Part shown: piece after piece, positions 5,862 through 8,906 of the stretch
How the letters are laid out: every line of letters starts with the position of its first letter
Numbering within the stretch: the stretch's first letter is position 1
Assembly: GCA_023264915.1 (NCBI GenBank)
Contig: JAHFUU010000062.1
Span: 1 to 8,906 of the forward strand
From: Microthrixaceae bacterium
Lineage (GTDB): Bacteria; Actinomycetota; Acidimicrobiia; Acidimicrobiales; Acidimicrobilacustridaceae
Direction: 5' to 3'
Length of the DNA: 8,906 bases
The notes under the pieces: generated by a model
Database searches by the model: none
What the model was told of the DNA's origin: nothing
What the model saw: only the letters and a program-made list of their open reading frames with translations
Made by a program: the position numbers and the translations under genes

Positions 5862-6998
5862 ATGAACGGCCCTGCCACGGTGCTGGTCCTCACCAACGCG
5901 CCCGCCCCGTACGTCCAGGATCTGGCCGACGCCGTGCGCTCTGGCGGCAACCGTTGCGCCTTGATCGCGCGGCACGATCCCCGCGAGATCGGCCGCGACT
6001 GGATCGTCACCGGCCCCGACATCGTTGTCACATCGAGCGAGCCTCGCGACTTCGTCACGGTCCTCGGCCACCTCGTAGGTGATCACAGGGCCCACCTGAT
6101 CCTGACCGGTGGCTACGCCAGCTTCGCCGACACCCTTCGCCGTGCCCTGACGGCTGCTGCACCGACCGCATCGGTGCACTTCTGGGGCGAGCAGCTGCGA
6201 GGCGGGCCCCGCAAGCCCGCTCTCAGGCGCCGGTGCTGGTTCGGTGCCCCAGGACTTGACGGGATCCTCGCGATTGGATCCCGGGCTGCCCGGAGCTACA
6301 GGACCGTCGTGCGCGACTCGCTGCCCGTTCACGTCTTCCCCTACACCGCCGCGAGCGGACTCGGCGTCCCCCACGAACCAGGTGCAGAACCGACCATCGG
6401 GTTCGCGGGCCGGTTGCTTCCCTACAAGGGCGTCGACGCCCTGCTTGAAGGGATCTCGTCGCTTCCAGCAGCCAAGCGCCCCACCCTTGAGATCGCGGGC
6501 ACCGGGCCGGACCAGCCACGCCTGGTCCACCTCTCCCGAGCTCTGGGCGTCGCCGGCCGTGTGGAGTGGCTCGGCAGCCTCAGCGGCGATGCTCTCGCCC
6601 GGCGGCGCAGGCGCTGGTGGGCCCAAGCGGTTCCTTCACGCGCCATCGAGGGGTGGGGTGTGGTGGTGAACGAAGCGCTCAACAGCGGGGTCCCGGTTCT
6701 GGCGTCGGACCTGGTCAACTCAGCAGTGGACCTCCTGCGCGACCCGCGCGCCGGGGTGGTCGTGCCGACAGCGCGGCTCGACAGCGGGCATGGGTGGGCA
6801 CGCGCCATCGAGTCGATGTGCGACAGGTCGGCGCTGGATGAGCGAAGCCGGGCCGCCCGGGCGGTGGGCGAGGCGTTCGCCCCTTCGCAAGCGGCGCGGT
6901 GGCTGGTGCAGCTGTTGTGGGACCGGCCCTCCCATCCGCGGTCCTTCGTCGAAGAGACATGGGAGTTGCTCGGCACCAGCCGTGCAACCAGGTCATGA
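5862..6998 (+). CDS. GT4-type glycosyltransferase (second of two)
   Basis: A 378-residue GT-B glycosyltransferase, different in sequence from the preceding one. The N-terminal domain begins ATVLVLTNAPAPYVQDLADAV, the normal first strand and helix of the fold. VHFWGEQL (105-112) lies mid-domain. The C-terminal domain carries IGFAGRLLPYKGVDALLEGI (179-198), the LEIAGTGPD strand-loop (209-217), and the EX7E motif as Glu263 and Glu271 (EGWGVVVNE), followed by ALNSGVPVLASD. FAGRLLPYKG with EGWG is characteristic of family GT4. The ATG at 5862 was chosen because it directly precedes the Rossmann fold. The frame is open upstream to ATG 5691, which would add 57 low-complexity residues and overlap the previous gene by 26 bp; third-base GC in that stretch is lower than in the real genes, arguing against it. 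No strong ribosome-binding site is seen. The stop overlaps the next start (ATGA), implying coupling. Sugar specificity is unknown. Confidence 0.92.
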   Translation: MNGPATVLVLTNAPAPYVQDLADAVRSGGNRCALIARHDPREIGRDWIVTGPDIVVTSSEPRDFVTVLGHLVGDHRAHLILTGGYASFADTLRRALTAAAPTASVHFWGEQLRGGPRKPALRRRCWFGAPGLDGILAIGSRAARSYRTVVRDSLPVHVFPYTAASGLGVPHEPGAEPTIGFAGRLLPYKGVDALLEGISSLPAAKRPTLEIAGTGPDQPRLVHLSRALGVAGRVEWLGSLSGDALARRRRRWWAQAVPSRAIEGWGVVVNEALNSGVPVLASDLVNSAVDLLRDPRAGVVVPTARLDSGHGWARAIESMCDRSALDERSRAARAVGEAFAPSQAARWLVQLLWDRPSHPRSFVEETWELLGTSRATRS

Positions 6999-8906
6999 GC
7001 CTCTCGTCGCGGCGGTCAGCACTGGCGAGCGACCTGGCCTCGATAGGGCTCCTCGCACCCGTTCGGGCAGCCTATGAGATCTCGCGGCGGGCTGGCCTGC
7101 ACCGCGCGGTCTTCAGCGCTCTTTCCCGCAAGGACCCTCTCGCCCACACCCTGGACGTCTCCGTGACATCTGTGGCCGGGACCGACCATCGGGCGGCGCA
7201 ACGGGCGCTGGCCGAAGCCGGGATCATCGCGAGCGGCAAGGTCCGCTTGTTCTCACGCGAGATCAACATCGGTGCGGACCCTGACTGGCACGCTGTCATC
7301 CACCGCGGCGGCTCGTGGCCGGCCGCGCCGTGGTGGGAGATCGACCTCCGCTCGCCTGACCGGCCTGGTGACGTCAAGTGGGCCTGGGAGCTCGGGCGTC
7401 ATCGTCACCTCGTGGTCCTCGCACGCGCAGCAGCGCTCGAACCCCAGCAGCGAACCTGGATCGACACGATCGAGAGGCACCTGGGATCGTTCCTTGCCAT
7501 GAACCCGCACGAGACCGGGGTCCACTGGTGCTCGAGCCTCGAGCTTGCGCTCCGCTCCTTGTCCTGGCTCGAGGTCCTCGCCCTGATCGGGGACCGCCTC
7601 GAACCGTCGCTCAAGGCCAGCATGGCGAGCCACCTGTGGCACGCCGGTGCCCACATCCTGGCCGAGCTGCCGTACTCGATGTCCAGCATGCGCAACAACC
7701 ACCTGCTCGGTGAGGCAGCCGGGCTCGTCTCCATCGGTGGAGCGCTGCACCAGCGCACCTGGGCACGGACAGGTGCACAGCTGTTCGACTGGCAGTTGCG
7801 CAACGAGATGAGCGCCGACGGGTCGACCATCGAGGAGTCGCTCTCATACCAGCGCTTCGTCATGGACATCGTCGTGCGACGGTTGCTTGCCGGTGGGACC
7901 GAGGCCGACCTTGCGGCGAGCCGCGCCGCGCTGCGTCATGCAGCAGCGTTCCTGGGCCGGATAGGAGCGTACGAAGGATGCCCTCCCCAGTTCGGTGACT
8001 GGGACGAAGGCAGGGCCCTTGCCTCGGGCGGCGATCCCTTCGACTTCCGGGGCATCGCCGGCCTTGGTGCAGTCCTGGGTGGCTCGGCAGCAGCCGCGGA
8101 CGACACGGGCCTGGACGAGATCGCCTGGTACGCGCCGCACAGGTCCCTGATGCCGGTCGCGGGCGGCCAAACGAGACCCCTGTCGCCTGGGCCTGGTCCT
8201 TCACGCGGCACCTCGACGCTGGCAGCAGCAGGAGGCGGCGGCGGCGGCGGCATCGCCCGGGCAACGGCTGCCGGAGGCGGCATCGCCCGGGCAACGGCCG
8301 GCGACATGGCCGCGTGGCTCCGAGCCGGGCACACGCGCTGGCACGCCCATTCAGACATCGGGTCGGTGTCGGTCAAGGTCATGGACGACTGGGTGATCGG
8401 CGACCCGGGAACGGGCTCGTACAACGCCGATGACGACCAGCGCAGGGCCTTGCGGTCCTCTCATGCCCACGCGGTGATCGAGATCGACGACCTCGAGCAG
8501 GTGCTGCCACACCGCTCCTTCCGGTGGAGCCGTGACCCATGGTGCGCAATCGGAGCCCCCATCCATGACGGTGAGACAGCGATCATCTGGGCCGCGAGCG
8601 CTTGCTACCCGCAACCGCTGGTCAGGGCGGTGGCCGTCGAAGCGGGCTCGGTGACGATCTTTGACTGGGTCTTGGGAGCCGCAGGGACCACCTTCGGTTT
8701 CACTTCGAGGTTCCCGCTCGGGCCGACAGCGCAGCTACGGGAAGATCTCTCGATCGATCTGCCGCGTGCAACCGGCCTGAGGCTCATCGCCCCCGAATGC
8801 GAGCGCGTCGAGATCGTGCCGTCTGCTTGGAGCCACACCTATGGAGAGTCAGCCGGCACCGAGGCGATCCTGGCTCGCGGTCGAACCGGCAGCAGTGTCA
8901 TGATCA
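6995..8906 (+). CDS. Heparinase II/III-family protein, C-terminus outside window
   Basis: 637 complete codons of a polysaccharide-lyase-like protein. The N-terminal alpha/alpha-toroid domain is recognisable from GDVKWAWELGRHRHLVVLAR, then WCSSLELALRSLSWL, the conserved RNNHLLGEAAGL (Asn234, Asn235, His236) and EESLSYQRF (Tyr285), which match by position the Asn/His and Tyr used by lyases of this fold. GDWDEGRAL (334-342) follows. The beta-sandwich domain starts around residue 430 and includes WHAHSD (His450 and His452) and GTGSYN followed by RRALRSSHAHAV; the usual AHN is AHA here. These residues are consistent with an active lyase, but the substrate is unknown and need not be heparin. No clear signal peptide is visible at the N-terminus, so secretion is unproven. 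The ATG overlaps the preceding stop by ATGA. Homologues are common in exopolysaccharide clusters. A Gly-rich duplication lies at 417-436. Confidence 0.88.
   Translation, partial: MSLSSRRSALASDLASIGLLAPVRAAYEISRRAGLHRAVFSALSRKDPLAHTLDVSVTSVAGTDHRAAQRALAEAGIIASGKVRLFSREINIGADPDWHAVIHRGGSWPAAPWWEIDLRSPDRPGDVKWAWELGRHRHLVVLARAAALEPQQRTWIDTIERHLGSFLAMNPHETGVHWCSSLELALRSLSWLEVLALIGDRLEPSLKASMASHLWHAGAHILAELPYSMSSMRNNHLLGEAAGLVSIGGALHQRTWARTGAQLFDWQLRNEMSADGSTIEESLSYQRFVMDIVVRRLLAGGTEADLAASRAALRHAAAFLGRIGAYEGCPPQFGDWDEGRALASGGDPFDFRGIAGLGAVLGGSAAAADDTGLDEIAWYAPHRSLMPVAGGQTRPLSPGPGPSRGTSTLAAAGGGGGGGIARATAAGGGIARATAGDMAAWLRAGHTRWHAHSDIGSVSVKVMDDWVIGDPGTGSYNADDDQRRALRSSHAHAVIEIDDLEQVLPHRSFRWSRDPWCAIGAPIHDGETAIIWAASACYPQPLVRAVAVEAGSVTIFDWVLGAAGTTFGFTSRFPLGPTAQLREDLSIDLPRATGLRLIAPECERVEIVPSAWSHTYGESAGTEAILARGRTGSSVMI
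8243..8302 (+). repeat. 30-bp in-frame tandem duplication in the heparinase-like gene
   Basis: Two adjacent 30-bp units (8243-8272 and 8273-8302) are nearly identical and encode GGGIARATAA followed by GGGIARATAG. The core GGCGGCATCGCCCGGGCAAC is exact in both, starting at 8246 and 8276. A GGC run precedes the first unit and makes seven consecutive glycines. The second copy sits where the first strand of the beta-sandwich domain is expected, so the first copy looks like the added one. Confidence 0.9.

Noticed and set aside
5717..6082. Open frame starting directly after the first glycosyltransferase stop and overlapping the second
   Set aside because: After about 48 codons it runs out of frame through the conserved glycosyltransferase sequence, and the translation resembles no known family.
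5763..6626. Long minus-strand open frame opposite the second glycosyltransferase
   Set aside because: It contains no recognisable motif, and the plus strand carries a complete GT4 protein with the EX7E motif over the same bases.
7253..8424. Several minus-strand open frames opposite the heparinase-like gene
   Set aside because: All are low-complexity antisense readings. The plus frame is continuous for 637 codons and carries the family motifs.

Overview
The window looks like a piece of a GC-rich actinobacterial chromosome. All genes use G/C-ending codons heavily, and the S15 and PNPase proteins are closest in character to actinobacterial versions. The S15 N-terminus, with its short Asn/Pro-rich lead-in, made me think of the Acidimicrobiia, but that placement is a guess from memory and no comparison was run.

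Layout. The left half (1-3694) is on the minus strand. Reading in the direction of transcription it holds an alpha/beta hydrolase (3694-2588), a 327-bp gap with stem-loops, rpsO for ribosomal protein S15 (2260-1979), a structured 161-bp spacer, and pnp for polynucleotide phosphorylase (1817 to the window edge, C-terminal RNA-binding domains outside the window). The rpsO-pnp pair is a classic, widely conserved unit. Its spacer carries a long imperfect stem-loop in the position where PNPase operons are known to be cut and self-regulated.

The right half (3781-8906) is a plus-strand, tightly packed surface-polysaccharide locus. It holds a Wzz-like chain-length/co-polymerase membrane protein, two different GT4-type glycosyltransferases, and the first 637 codons of a heparinase II/III-family protein that runs off the window. 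The last two genes overlap by an ATGA junction, so they are probably translationally coupled. A reasonable model is that the glycosyltransferases build an oligosaccharide, the Wzz-like protein helps set polymer length or export, and the lyase-like protein trims or remodels the product. The polymer itself cannot be told from sequence.

The most unusual property is that the polysaccharide locus carries three separate in-register tandem repeats: 9 x 15 bp in the Wzz-like gene, about 3.5 x 12 bp between the two glycosyltransferase genes, and 2 x 30 bp in the heparinase-like gene. All unit lengths are multiples of three and all are Gly-rich when translated. The other notable points are an Asp-to-Tyr change inside the metal-binding loop of PNPase, and a possible leaderless promoter for the polysaccharide operon. 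I see no mobile element, CRISPR array, tRNA or rRNA, and no clear evidence of a wholly new system.
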